A program made the position numbers and the translations under genes. A DNA stretch of 64,000 bases, taken from Skeletonema tropicum. Its lineage: Eukaryota > Bacillariophyta > Thalassiosirophyceae > Thalassiosirales > Thalassiosiraceae. The notes under the pieces are model-generated. The model was not told the origin of the DNA. It did no database searches and saw nothing but the letters and a program-made list of their open reading frames with translations. Below are positions 1 to 10,122 of the stretch, piece by piece (the stretch's first letter is position 1; each line of letters begins with the position of its first letter). Location: the NCBI GenBank assembly GCA_037178625.1, contig CM074130.1:3844001-3908000 (forward strand), in the 5' to 3' direction.

Positions 1-3000
1 CACCGCCGAAATTTGCAGCGCATATCAAACACACATCAACAAGTCCTTCTACTTGTCCCAATTCCATTAGCACATCAGCAGCGCGAGCAAGTGGACCATC
101 AGCATCAAATGCAATCTTTGCAAGATCCACCCATGTTTCAGAGCCATCCGTTCGGCCAGCGACCAGAGTAGGGTCATACCAGTGCCTAGAAGCAGCACGC
201 AAATATTTTGCTGCCTTTTTCGCAAGCGAACCTCGTTGTTGAGACGATGTTGGTCTTGAGAGAGCATCGTTAGCAGCTTTGAAACCCAGATATGTAAGTC
301 TTGAAGCGGACGAGAAGAACAGATAGCACTGCTTTGACAGTAATTGAGCCAACCGATCGCCATCTTGTGAAATACGATTCAAAAGGGTTTTGTCTCCTTG
401 ACTGACGAGTGCGTTGAGAAGTGTTTCAATGCGCTGTTGGCCCTCTTGACTTGTGACAAGTTGATAGAATGTAAGGCCGTGAATAAGACCCCATTGAACC
501 TCTGGGAGTGCCGACATCGAATGTGCTTTCTTGAGACAGGACAGCAAGTTCAGTACTTGAACTGTTCTACTCAATAACCGGTAGGTTGAATGCATGTTGC
601 GGTTCTCAGTCTTTTTTGCCGTTTGTTCCCGCTCTTTGTCTGATGTATATTGAGTCTGAAATGCATTGTTCACAAGTTGTGAAGCACGACTTTGATTCTG
701 CATACTACGAGTGATTAGACCAGCAGATCCGTCATCAACATCAATTTGATCGGATGCATCCGTTTGCGAGACACCAGGAATTGACCTCACTACTCCACCA
801 AATTTGGACTTCATTAAGTCCTGCAACATTGCCAGCGGGTGTCGGATTTGATCAAGTGTAACGTCGTCTAATAAAAGCTCTACTTTTGCAGGAAGACGCG
901 AATAGTAGTTCGCATATGCTGACTTGCTTTGTATGGGTCGCCCTTCAGTCACAACAACTGCAGGCTTATACCAAAAGGGTCGCATGAGGCGCGACATAAA
1001 TTTGACAAGACCTTCGTAGAGTGACGATGGATGGAACGTAAACGAGCTCATGGGATCCATGCCGTCACCATTCGAAGGTCCCGTAAGCTTCATTTCAGGT
1101 GAACGACCGTAACAGATAAGAGCGCTAACCGCTTTGCTCCGTAGAGATTCGCTACTTGAGTATGACGAGGCAAGAGCGAAACACATGGCACACCCTTCTG
1201 CATAGCCGTAACTCAGAAAAAAATTACGAACCGTGCCATCTTCAGCAATTTTTGTGGCACGCAAAAGAGCAGATGCAAAGTTGCTCAGAAGTGAACAATT
1301 GTTGAACACATGCAAGCCTCCAGCGTTGAGGACTAATGTCGTGTCAGTGCCCGATGGGTTGAGATGTTGTGCTGCTTGACAATTTAGTGGTGCGGCTGAT
1401 GGTCTCAACATCCACGATGGAAGTCTTTCAGATTTATTTGCGGACCGAGTAGTACTTTTCCCTCTGATCCCATTCCTTGAAGATGTTCTAACTTCCTCAG
1501 ATGACCTACTGAATCCAATCGAATCACACCCATGTCGGAGTGATACTCTGTATGACATGAAAGGACTTAGGCCATTCGGATCGGACGCGACTGTGCCAAC
1601 TTCGAAGCCATACCCCTGCCCACTGCGAATATAATTTGATAGCGCCGATATCGCGGACGATAATACTCCACTCCCTTTATCATACGAAACAACTAGTGAT
1701 GATGACGATCCATTACTTTGGTTGCTCCTTCGCTGGTAAATCCTTTGAGGAACAAAGGAAGGTGTTAAACCTATCTGCAATTCACCATCGGTAGGTGTCT
1801 CGGAGTTCACAAACAACTCCATTAGGGAGGACTTCACGTTGGAATTTGTTGAAATGTCGAATGTTCTGCCTCCCGGGAGTACTGGAGATCGAGTGCCTTC
1901 ATATCCAGTCATCGGAAGCGAAATAGATTCACTGATTCCACCTGCAGCGATCAATGGCGGATTTTTCGAAGAATTGGTAGCAGTCGATGGGTCTCTTACC
2001 CTAGCAGCAAAGTCAGGTAAAACTGAAAGAATAACATCTCCGTCCGGTTTTCTGGAACCTTTCTCACTGGATGAAGTTGGGAAGGAGTTCCCGCGAGATG
2101 ACCCATTGTTGCTCTTTGCCTTGTTCTTATCAATATCCAATGCCATGATAAACATTCCATTCTCATATAAACCTTTTACAACGTCACCACCTGCAACCTT
2201 TGCCGACCTGCCGCTTTGAAGATCATGAATACCTGGAGGGATACCCACATTCGCGCCTCCTGCCGAAGTGCCTAGCATGCTCATTGCTGAGGGTGCCAAC
2301 GCAAAGCGGAAGCCGTCATTTCCATCTCCCGATGTATATGGTGGTGGGACACGAATATGGCAAAGGGTCATCTTTTTGCTTGGCCGAGTCCGGGCAAGCC
2401 TTGGATCAAGGCCTCTCACCGAATAATCAAAACTCCCCTGATTTGACTGAGCCAGGTTGATGTAGTTGGAAGCAAGAGACGAAAGGTAATACCTCAATCC
2501 ACCACCTGTTACAGCCACAAGAGTCAACGACTTCGATTCTCTACCGGGGACAAGGTGAATTGACACAGGATGAAGTATGCCTGTCGCATTACTCATTTCA
2601 TTTTGTGCTGCCTTCGAGGAAGCGCCAGCGGATGAAGCTTTCAACAACCTCATTTCCTGCTCGTGCCGCCGCAGGACAGCACGAGCACCTTCCATTCCTC
2701 CAACACCCGCCTGGGCCGTTGCATTCCCTCCGGGGAATGTAATGATACCCAACTCGACCGAATGTGACGTAGAGGGTGGGTGAAACCGTCCATGAGATAC
2801 CGAGTCAAAGTACAACTTGGCAGATTCCACCGCATTGAATACACACGCCAACCTTGGCGGTGCTACAGCGATAGCAGAGCTCAAATCTCCTTGCGACACA
2901 GCAGAACCATTGGAACCACTCCCATTGGGAACTGGCGATAAGTCATACGCACAAATCACACCTTTGGAGCTCAACGTGTAGAGGCACAACCGCTCTTCAT

Positions 3001-4525
3001 CCAATACTATTGAAACGATGGGCCCTCCCTTCCTTGCTGCACTTTCACTACCCGATGCAAATATTCCACTTGCTGCACGAACAATCGCTCCGGGAACAAC
3101 CGATGCAACCAACCCTGGTGCCACCGAAGAATGGTTAATTTTACGACATTTCGATCGTCGTTGTTCTCCATAACTGTCACCGTCAAGAGACCCAAACGTT
3201 AAGGCGGATAACACCCTCTTTCCTCCGACTACCACCTGCTCTGACAACTTGCTCGTGCCACTACCATTGTTATTCGACAGTGTAAATACACCTCGTCCAT
3301 CAAAGTAGTCATCAATCGCACGTTCCATCCCATCACTCCCACCCAAAAAAGTAGAACTTCCGGCAGCGGCAGAAGATTTTCCCTCATATGTCATTTCGTA
3401 CACACATCCATCGACACCGCCCATGAATATCCTCCCTTCATTCGTACCACAAATTGATGTGAGTGGTACCGAATCAGTTGGCAAGATGAATCGAGTTGGC
3501 ATAAGTCGTAAAACGGAGCCATTTCCGTGACGGAACCCACCAGCGCCAGTATTACCATGTCCATTGGTATCAATACCAACACTCTCAAGATGCTGTTGTT
3601 CCTCACTACTACTCTCCTTGACCAACGCACACAATATCGCTTCTTCGGGTGTAGTCACAACAATACACCATTCTACCGCTTTTGTATCTGGAAATACATT
3701 TGACTTTGGACGGACCAATCCTACAGATACGATGCATTGACCAGTTGGTACGGTGAAGGAGCAGTAATCTTCATTGATAGACTGAGTTGATGATGTAGCA
3801 GTACCCCAACCATATCTGCCATCCGTGGCATCGCTACTACAACTATTATAACTCCATAAAAAGAGCTTATCGTCACTCGTTACCCACACCAAATCCACCT
3901 CGGGCAACAACCCCATGAGCGAAGATAACTTGGCCTTCTTTGCCTCATTTGCCAATTGTGTTGGGAGGGGAATGGATCTATCATGTTGGAGGTATGGCGT
4001 GGGCGGTTGGGAGGGACGTTGATTTGTTTGTTGTGAATTACTCTGATTGCTTGGTGGAGAGTTGTTGGATGAAGATGATGATGCATTGGTATTGTTGCCG
4101 AATTGGCGTGTCCCACGGAGCACTCCCAGAGGCGATCCAATTGCAGTATTCCCCATCCTCAGTGGATTTTGGCCCAGTGATGATCGTTTCGATGAAGCTC
4201 CATCATTCGATGATGACGACTTGTCCGATGAATTTGCACCACCAGATGATGTCGAATTATTCTGACTATTCCTAGACGAAGAAAAAGGATGACCCATGCC
4301 ACCTCCTTCCACACGATGGTAGCGATGAGCACCCACACCACTCGAACTGATCACGCGACGGTACAGGTCGGCATCCTGGGCGGATTCATCGGCACGCAAT
4401 GCCGACAGGATGTCCGATGAGGCCTGTTGGAGGGGGTTAAAGTCATTTTGGAAGAATGGATCGTTGCTACTGTTGGTTACGCTGCCACCAGGGTTGGCAA
4501 GGCCGTTGCCGTGAGCGGACATCAT
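1..4525 (-). CDS. NUP155: Nucleoporin Nup155/Nup170-like, 3' end cut by window edge
   Basis: The frame is open from an ATG at 4525 (a second in-frame ATG lies at 4522) to the window edge, about 1508 codons without an intron. The N-terminus is Ser/Asn/Gly-rich low complexity. A segment near residues 203-220 reads LLPEVDLVWVTSDDKLFLW, and another near 500-526 reads IVSIVLDEERLCLYTLSSKG. Both are signatures of the N-terminal beta-propeller of the Nup155/Nup157/Nup170 family. The last visible codons (VLMELGQVEGLVDVCLICA) match the helical C-terminal solenoid. The family forms part of the inner ring of the nuclear pore and contacts the pore membrane. Human Nup155 has 1391 residues, so this protein is longer, largely through low-complexity linkers. 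The stop codon lies left of the window. Family identity comes from recognised motifs, not a search. Confidence 0.85.
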   Translation of the reverse strand, partial: MMSAHGNGLANPGGSVTNSSNDPFFQNDFNPLQQASSDILSALRADESAQDADLYRRVISSSGVGAHRYHRVEGGGMGHPFSSSRNSQNNSTSSGGANSSDKSSSSNDGASSKRSSLGQNPLRMGNTAIGSPLGVLRGTRQFGNNTNASSSSSNNSPPSNQSNSQQTNQRPSQPPTPYLQHDRSIPLPTQLANEAKKAKLSSLMGLLPEVDLVWVTSDDKLFLWSYNSCSSDATDGRYGWGTATSSTQSINEDYCSFTVPTGQCIVSVGLVRPKSNVFPDTKAVEWCIVVTTPEEAILCALVKESSSEEQQHLESVGIDTNGHGNTGAGGFRHGNGSVLRLMPTRFILPTDSVPLTSICGTNEGRIFMGGVDGCVYEMTYEGKSSAAAGSSTFLGGSDGMERAIDDYFDGRGVFTLSNNNGSGTSKLSEQVVVGGKRVLSALTFGSLDGDSYGEQRRSKCRKINHSSVAPGLVASVVPGAIVRAASGIFASGSESAARKGGPIVSIVLDEERLCLYTLSSKGVICAYDLSPVPNGSGSNGSAVSQGDLSSAIAVAPPRLACVFNAVESAKLYFDSVSHGRFHPPSTSHSVELGIITFPGGNATAQAGVGGMEGARAVLRRHEQEMRLLKASSAGASSKAAQNEMSNATGILHPVSIHLVPGRESKSLTLVAVTGGGLRYYLSSLASNYINLAQSNQGSFDYSVRGLDPRLARTRPSKKMTLCHIRVPPPYTSGDGNDGFRFALAPSAMSMLGTSAGGANVGIPPGIHDLQSGRSAKVAGGDVVKGLYENGMFIMALDIDKNKAKSNNGSSRGNSFPTSSSEKGSRKPDGDVILSVLPDFAARVRDPSTATNSSKNPPLIAAGGISESISLPMTGYEGTRSPVLPGGRTFDISTNSNVKSSLMELFVNSETPTDGELQIGLTPSFVPQRIYQRRSNQSNGSSSSLVVSYDKGSGVLSSAISALSNYIRSGQGYGFEVGTVASDPNGLSPFMSYRVSLRHGCDSIGFSRSSEEVRTSSRNGIRGKSTTRSANKSERLPSWMLRPSAAPLNCQAAQHLNPSGTDTTLVLNAGGLHVFNNCSLLSNFASALLRATKIAEDGTVRNFFLSYGYAEGCAMCFALASSYSSSESLRSKAVSALICYGRSPEMKLTGPSNGDGMDPMSSFTFHPSSLYEGLVKFMSRLMRPFWYKPAVVVTEGRPIQSKSAYANYYSRLPAKVELLLDDVTLDQIRHPLAMLQDLMKSKFGGVVRSIPGVSQTDASDQIDVDDGSAGLITRSMQNQSRASQLVNNAFQTQYTSDKEREQTAKKTENRNMHSTYRLLSRTVQVLNLLSCLKKAHSMSALPEVQWGLIHGLTFYQLVTSQEGQQRIETLLNALVSQGDKTLLNRISQDGDRLAQLLSKQCYLFFSSASRLTYLGFKAANDALSRPTSSQQRGSLAKKAAKYLRAASRHWYDPTLVAGRTDGSETWVDLAKIAFDADGPLARAADVLMELGQVEGLVDVCLICAANFGG

Positions 4526-4947
4526 GGTTGATATCTATTTGTGAGTTTTATGTTGGTTGCGTGTAGCAAGAGATGATGATATTTCTGTTGATTTGTGTCG
4601 TCGTTTTTGTGGTCATGATCAAAAAAGGGTATGGTTCAAATTCCGTGCGAGATGTGAACAAATCACAGTTTCTGATATCAGCCAATTGAGTCGCAACTAC
4701 AATTAATACCCTAACTTGGCGTCCAGGCTACGATACACGCATGCCGGGCAGTCCTCATGAAAGATTTTCAAGAGCCGTTGGGAAGACATTGGCTACATCG
4801 TTGTACTCTTGGTATGCAATGCGTTACAAAAGCTGCAAGGTGAGGTAAAATTGCGTAGGCACTGTTGTGAAAGTCAGAGTTGATAAGTGCATCTATGAAT
4901 TAAAACGAAAGCTTTACGTACTGAGCTGAATGAGATGCTTCATGCAG
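4526..4947. other. Intergenic, no gene seen
   Basis: This 422-base gap separates the Nup155-like start from the 3' end of the RAD7-like gene. Both genes are on the minus strand, so it should hold the Nup155 promoter. I see no RNA gene, repeat or clear core-promoter element. Confidence 0.5.
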
Positions 4948-6882
4948 CTACCTCAAAGATCTACCACCAAACTTCTTCATCCATACGCCAACAATCTCCA
5001 ACCCACCATCTGTCCTATCGTGCCCATCAAGAAAATCATCTGTGATCTGAGCACATCCCCACACGTGTATTTTTGATAGCTGTCTGCCAACCTTGGATAC
5101 CAAGTATCCGAGACCCTTGTCACTCACACCGGCACAAAACCCAATATCCAATTCCTCTAGTGATGACTTGCAAGTTGCTGCGAGCATCTCCATAGATTTA
5201 TCTGTGACACTCGAACCACTAACATTGACATGGACAAGTCCCAAAGAATTGGTGATTTCCGACACAAGATTTTCAGGGTTCACGGATGACGAAATCTCAA
5301 TCTCACTATTTACCGCATCTGCCAATGATCGGAATGAGGATGCCTTTGCTGCAAGCATGACCACCGCATCGTTAATCTCATCGTGCGAACAATTTGAGAG
5401 ATCAAGTTTCCTCAGCATTGGAGGTGACGGCATGTCATCAATTGGTGTAAAGAATGCTTCGAGGGCGATGGCAGACAAGTTCCTCAGCCCACTCAACTGC
5501 AATGATCGCAAGTTTGCGCCACGTCGTCTGATACTTGATAGCACTTCGTCTGTAAGTTGAGTGTTGCTGCTGAGATCTATTCCTTCTAAAGAAGCTTCAT
5601 CAATGGAATTCAAGATTATTTCAACAACCTCATCGTCAACTCCCTCAATGGATTTCAGTTTCAAACTTTTCAAGCTCCGTAGTGCATCAGATGCAGCGCC
5701 GAGAGAAAGCAAAGCCTCCTTCTTCAATGGGATATCCTCTAATGATAGCTCCAACAAGCAATTTGATACGTCACCAGCTGAAGATGAGAAATTCTGCCCT
5801 ATAGCATTGCAGAACTGAGGTCCAAGCAAAGGACAAGCCGTAAAGTCAATCGATGTAAGTGTATGCGAAGTCGCACCAATCAACCGAGATAAGTCGTCAT
5901 CAGTAAGCAAGTAAGCACCAGCCAACGAAAGTGCAAATAATTGTATATCATTGCTCTTCATTTCTACAATAGTCTTCACCGCCTGAGCACCAAAGCACCT
6001 TCCACAATGCTGGAGCAATATTGCTCGCAATCCCATTGGTATCAAAACCTTCATTGCGTCACAAAATTGCTCTTGTGTCACTTGAGCGCAATCCACCAAC
6101 TCCAAAGTCTCCACGCCCTCTTCCGCCAACACATCAAATGCTGCACCATTCATCTTTCCTTTTGCCACAAGTCTCTCACATAATGCAACTCGGATTCCGT
6201 GATCTACGAGACCAAGCGAATCGACGTGGTCAAAATTATCCACGAGATAATTGATGCATAGCTGAAAGAGAGACGGGACAGAATTTCTCCCGAGACCCAT
6301 GAGTTCTTTCTGTTGATGAAATCTTTTCCTTCGTTTTACATAATAGTTTGAATTGTTTGTTGCATCATTCGTATTACCTGTCCGATGACGACGTGAAATC
6401 CAATTCATTGATGGATTCTCTTTTCGCTGTTGTTCTAATTTGGCTTCTTCCATAACATGGTCAAGAGGATGATGTTCCTTATTCTCATTTTCACCCTCTT
6501 CCGTCTGTTGGAGTCGAAGTCGTCTTGCCTCTTCTCTTGCAGCAATCATTTGTCTGGCTACGCTGAACGGTCCACACCATTCTTGAGCTTCGTTAGTGTT
6601 TGTGGTACCTCCACTTGCTTTCGTATTTTTCACCAGCTGCCCGAATGGTGTAGATGATACAGCACTCTTTGTTTTGGATGCATGGCCTAATTTGCGTGAT
6701 GCCAAGGAGGTATCGGGTCTTGCCAATCGTGATGCCTCTCGTTCTGCAACCGCGCGGCTTCGATCCCTCATTGCTTGGAGGCGTGGGTTATTATTGCTTG
6801 TGTCATTGTCCTCACCTCCAGATGCTGCTTCGATATCGTCGGCAGCGGCAGTGCGCCTATTGCTCCTTCTTCTACTTGACAT
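4948..6882 (-). CDS. RAD7-like leucine-rich-repeat protein (nucleotide excision repair type)
   Basis: A 644-residue intronless protein. The N-terminal 190 residues are charged and disordered, with basic runs (SSRRRSNRR). A leucine-rich-repeat domain follows from about residue 205 to the end. It opens with LFQLCINYLVDNFDHVDSLG, which resembles the block before the LRRs of yeast Rad7. It closes with LEELDIGFCAGVSDKGLGYL and a final block that parallels the Rad7 C-terminus. Rad7 acts with Rad16 in global-genome nucleotide excision repair and as a substrate adaptor of an E3 ligase. The LRRs are of the cysteine-containing AMN1/F-box type, so an F-box-like LRR adaptor of another pathway is an alternative. 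No canonical F-box is visible. The start is the first Met of the frame and begins a plausible basic N-terminus. Confidence 0.65.
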   Translation of the reverse strand: MSSRRRSNRRTAAADDIEAASGGEDNDTSNNNPRLQAMRDRSRAVAEREASRLARPDTSLASRKLGHASKTKSAVSSTPFGQLVKNTKASGGTTNTNEAQEWCGPFSVARQMIAAREEARRLRLQQTEEGENENKEHHPLDHVMEEAKLEQQRKENPSMNWISRRHRTGNTNDATNNSNYYVKRRKRFHQQKELMGLGRNSVPSLFQLCINYLVDNFDHVDSLGLVDHGIRVALCERLVAKGKMNGAAFDVLAEEGVETLELVDCAQVTQEQFCDAMKVLIPMGLRAILLQHCGRCFGAQAVKTIVEMKSNDIQLFALSLAGAYLLTDDDLSRLIGATSHTLTSIDFTACPLLGPQFCNAIGQNFSSSAGDVSNCLLELSLEDIPLKKEALLSLGAASDALRSLKSLKLKSIEGVDDEVVEIILNSIDEASLEGIDLSSNTQLTDEVLSSIRRRGANLRSLQLSGLRNLSAIALEAFFTPIDDMPSPPMLRKLDLSNCSHDEINDAVVMLAAKASSFRSLADAVNSEIEISSSVNPENLVSEITNSLGLVHVNVSGSSVTDKSMEMLAATCKSSLEELDIGFCAGVSDKGLGYLVSKVGRQLSKIHVWGCAQITDDFLDGHDRTDGGLEIVGVWMKKFGGRSLR

Positions 6883-7232
6883 GATGATCTTCTTCCCTAT
6901 AATAATATGAACACTGTTTCGACCAGCTGCTCGGGAACTTTACATCAACAATATCTTATCAATGCGGATATGCTGCATAAATGCATTCACAATGTTCATC
7001 GCCATGATGAAAGGAAAATCCTGAATCATATTTTTTTGTTCCATTGTCGCTTTACAATCGCTAATTCCCATCTCCAGCACTTTCAAAGATTTTGAATTCA
7101 AGTTGCAGTTGGCCGGCCATCTGACATTTCCCATCACCATCACTAAAATCAATAAGGCGTTGGTCGGTGCGTTGATATTGACGACATAAACCAGAGCGTT
7201 GGCAGGGACGGCCTAACAGCAACGATTGAATC
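6883..7232. promoter_or_regulatory. Shared divergent promoter region
   Basis: These 350 bases separate the divergent starts of the RAD7-like gene (minus) and the CDF transporter (plus), so they must hold both promoters. No TATA box or repeat could be assigned. A short AT-rich run lies at 6897-6909. Confidence 0.45.
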
Positions 7233-9119
7233 TTGGAGATGCCGTCGTATAGATCTTCCATATCGGCGGCGGCGTCACTTTTCGCCTGCGGCTTCATCTT
7301 CACATCATGTGTGCACGCCTTTTCATCATCGCCAGCAATGAGAACCTCATGTCATCAAGTACAATCAACATCAGCATTTGTGCCTACAAGAACATTCTCT
7401 CTTAACAATCATGGAACTGCACACCCAAATAACAAACACATTCGGCTGACAAAAAGGAGAAATTTGAGCTCGTCAAGTCTATCAATGCACATGGGGCACT
7501 CGCATTCTCATCACCACCATCACAGCCACTCACATCAATCCAACAACAGCAACAACAAAAGCAACTATCTAGTCCCAAGAGGATGGAGAGGGAAGCTCCT
7601 CTTCTTGTTAGGACGACGTCCTACACGCATTCTCTTCGCCGGACTCATTACATTAATACCTCCGTTACTAAAAGCTTCCAAGGCATCCACACAACGCTTC
7701 GTCAATCCACTCACGGCAATCACCAGTACCGATTTCGGGGCATTCGTCCTCCTTTCCGGATTACTGGCAATTTTTGACTCCATTCGAGATGAAGCCAAGG
7801 CGGTCATTGATAAGGGTGACCAATGGAGGGTATCCATGTTGAAACATTCCACACCGCTGTCGGCAGATTACTTCTTTAAAAATGATAATGCCGCAGATCG
7901 AGTCACCTTCTTTGGAGTAATTGTCAATCTTTTACTAAGTGCGGGTAAGGCGGCAGTGGGGATCATGTGTCATAGTTCCGCACTGATTGCGGATGCTGGT
8001 CATTCGTTGAGTGATTTGTTCTCGGACTTTGTTACCTTGTGGGCAGTTCAAATTGCACGACTCCCTCCCGATGATGATCATCCGTATGGGCATGGAAAGT
8101 TTGAAAGTGTGGGGAGCTTATTTTTATCATTGACATTATTGGGTACGGGATTGTCCGTGGGGATTTCGAGTTATAAGAAGTTTATTGAGGTGCTGGCCGT
8201 GCAAAAGTTGCAGGGGGCGAGTGCCGCAGCCAAGTTGGTGGAAATACCCACGTGGCCGTGCTTGGTAATGGCGGCCATGTCAATCCTTTCCAAGGAGTGG
8301 TTATATCGAATTACGAGGAGGGTGGGGGAAAAGCTGAATTCACAAGTGGTGATTGCCAATGCGTGGCATCACAGATCGGATGCGTACTCGTCTGTTTTGG
8401 CATTAATTTCGATTGGTCTTGCAATGGCAGTACCCGGCTTTTTAGCGGCGGATCCAGCTGCAGGGATGTTGGTAGCGGGAATGATTGCAATGACGGGGGC
8501 TGAAATTATGGGAGAATCAGTGAAGCAACTTACTGATGCGGTTACGGATGAAGAGCTTGTGGAAGAGGTTGAAATGATTGCTTCGGCGGATGCGGACATT
8601 CGAAACGTAACTCGTGTGAGAGCTCGACAAGTGGGATCGTCGGCCTTGGTGGATGTGGAGGTTACTGCCCCTCCGGACCTGTCGGCATCAGCAATGAGGG
8701 CAATTGAAGAGCGTGTACGAGTTAGAATTTTGTCTGAGGTTAGTGGAGTATTAGATGTTGAAGTTCGAGCAACAGGAGACAATGTTGTGTTCTGTCCACT
8801 CCTCAACGCTATCGAAGATAGTGATGTGGAACACCAAATAAGTGCTACTGAAGTTGAGCATGCCGCAAGAGAAATTCTGGAGGCTGATTCAGACGTGAAG
8901 TCAGTAGAGGGCGTCACAGTGCATTTTCAGGATACCGTTCTTATACGGGTGGATGCAAATATTTGTGTCAGTTCGAATGCAACTGTCTCTGAGGCAAACT
9001 CTATCGCGGCAAGACTGAGGAAGAATCTAATGGACTCGGAAAGCAATATCGAACAGGCGAATATTTTCTTGGATTTGAACGCTCCGATTATGCAGGAGAA
9101 AAAGCTGTTGTCGCCATAA
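7233..9119 (+). CDS. Plastid-type cation diffusion facilitator (CDF/MTP) metal transporter
   Basis: A 628-residue protein. Residues 1-30 look like a signal peptide ending in VHAF followed by SSSP, consistent with diatom plastid bipartite targeting. A His-rich stretch lies at about 87-101 (GHSHSHHHHHSHSH), a possible metal-capturing segment. The CDF core starts near residue 223. Membrane helix 2 carries HSLSD (257-261), the metal-site HxxxD pair, followed by DDDHPYGHGKFE (280-291), the signature of the Mn/Fe-type and plant MTPC1-like branch. Helix 5 carries HHRSD (379-383), the second HxxxD. The C-terminal 200 residues resemble two tandem cytoplasmic CDF dimerisation domains, where one is usual. 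The expected role is proton-coupled export of a divalent metal across a plastid membrane; the metal is not determined. Confidence 0.85.
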   Translation: MEMPSYRSSISAAASLFACGFIFTSCVHAFSSSPAMRTSCHQVQSTSAFVPTRTFSLNNHGTAHPNNKHIRLTKRRNLSSSSLSMHMGHSHSHHHHHSHSHQSNNSNNKSNYLVPRGWRGKLLFLLGRRPTRILFAGLITLIPPLLKASKASTQRFVNPLTAITSTDFGAFVLLSGLLAIFDSIRDEAKAVIDKGDQWRVSMLKHSTPLSADYFFKNDNAADRVTFFGVIVNLLLSAGKAAVGIMCHSSALIADAGHSLSDLFSDFVTLWAVQIARLPPDDDHPYGHGKFESVGSLFLSLTLLGTGLSVGISSYKKFIEVLAVQKLQGASAAAKLVEIPTWPCLVMAAMSILSKEWLYRITRRVGEKLNSQVVIANAWHHRSDAYSSVLALISIGLAMAVPGFLAADPAAGMLVAGMIAMTGAEIMGESVKQLTDAVTDEELVEEVEMIASADADIRNVTRVRARQVGSSALVDVEVTAPPDLSASAMRAIEERVRVRILSEVSGVLDVEVRATGDNVVFCPLLNAIEDSDVEHQISATEVEHAAREILEADSDVKSVEGVTVHFQDTVLIRVDANICVSSNATVSEANSIAARLRKNLMDSESNIEQANIFLDLNAPIMQEKKLLSP

Positions 9120-9307
9120 CGGACATTATGTTATCAAAGGATGTGATTTGCAACATGAGATGAATCGGCTTGGGAAATTTCGCTGGGTTTGCACACACCT
9201 AAATGAATCAGTAATTGTGATTGCCTGATGAGCTATAAAATGATTAATGCTATGGGTTGAAATGAATTTTTGATGTAAAGTGTGAACAGAGAGAACTGCG
9301 CTCTGAA

Positions 9308-9856
9308 TCATTTCGTAATGATTTCAAAAAGAGACCTCATTTGTCGTATTGCAACTGCATCGACACTCCTTCCATCTACATCTTCTATTGTTTCTTGTTT
9401 ATAGAAACTGCCAACAACCCAACCATACATTGGTCGCTCATCATTCCAGCCATATCCACTGTTTGGATCCACTAAATGTTTGTCTCGATCTGCTTCAAAT
9501 TCCTCACGCGAAGTGTATTGGATACATTTAGCAAAAGTCACCCAACCTATTCGTTGCAATGGCGACTGCAATGATGAATTATCATCACTTGGCTTGTGTA
9601 GTATAACTCTATCGGTTACCGCACTAACTCCATCTTGACCCTTCTCGGATTGTAGTATTTCGATCTTTGCATCTATCAAAGCTTCTGGGAGTGGATATGC
9701 TCTAGATTCAATCGATTTTTGACCGGTCAGCACTAACTCAGAATATGGCTGTTGCATTTCCAATCCGAATCTACGCTCCTCATCTGCCCATCCCTGCCAA
9801 CTCATCATTGTCTTCCATTCTATTGAATAATGTCCAGGTCCCATCGATGGTAGCAA
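9308..9856 (-). CDS. ASCH/PUA-like domain protein
   Basis: A 182-residue protein. Residues 31-57 (GLEMQQPYSELVLTGQKSIE and following) match the opening strand-helix-strand of ASCH domains, which read like GL..QPW..L...GKK.IE.R. The fold is a PUA-like beta barrel that usually binds RNA or modified nucleosides. The middle (RIGWVTFAKCIQY) and end (YGWVVGSFYKQE) fit the remaining strands. Met17, Met18 or Met34 are alternative starts; the domain is complete from any of the first two. It is convergent with the upstream CDF gene (188 bases between stops) and divergent from the LON-domain gene. The biochemical role is not known from sequence. Confidence 0.7.
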   Translation of the reverse strand: MLPSMGPGHYSIEWKTMMSWQGWADEERRFGLEMQQPYSELVLTGQKSIESRAYPLPEALIDAKIEILQSEKGQDGVSAVTDRVILHKPSDDNSSLQSPLQRIGWVTFAKCIQYTSREEFEADRDKHLVDPNSGYGWNDERPMYGWVVGSFYKQETIEDVDGRSVDAVAIRQMRSLFEIITK

Positions 9857-10122
9857 CCAACTGCAATACTTCTGTTAGTGAAAGCGTGAGCGGATGCATG
9901 AGGGATGAGCGCTTTCCGTTTTGTCACAACGCAACTCCTGTACCTACTTACACGTGGAGAAACGCCCAAAAGGTGACTCAGATTAGAGATTTCCATCACC
10001 TCCCTCCGTCCGCTCGTGATCGATTTCCTCCGCTCCACGCACAACGACGTTATTCTATTGTCACCATCAACATCGATATCAATCGTAGTAGTAGTAATAT
10101 TATTCATCTTAATGGACATCCA
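9857..10122. promoter_or_regulatory. Divergent promoter between ASCH and LON-domain genes
   Basis: The LON-domain frame stays open leftward to a Met at 9745, but that extension would overlap the ASCH gene on the other strand and place 126 non-conserved residues before a perfect signal peptide. I therefore treat these 266 bases as the shared upstream region. Confidence 0.4.

Noticed and set aside
8369..8917. 182-residue minus-strand frame inside the CDF gene
   Set aside because: It is a Ser/Thr-rich antisense shadow of a well-supported gene.
9745..10122. N-terminal extension of the LON-domain protein
   Set aside because: It would overlap the ASCH gene on the other strand and bury a complete signal peptide with plastid motif at an internal position.
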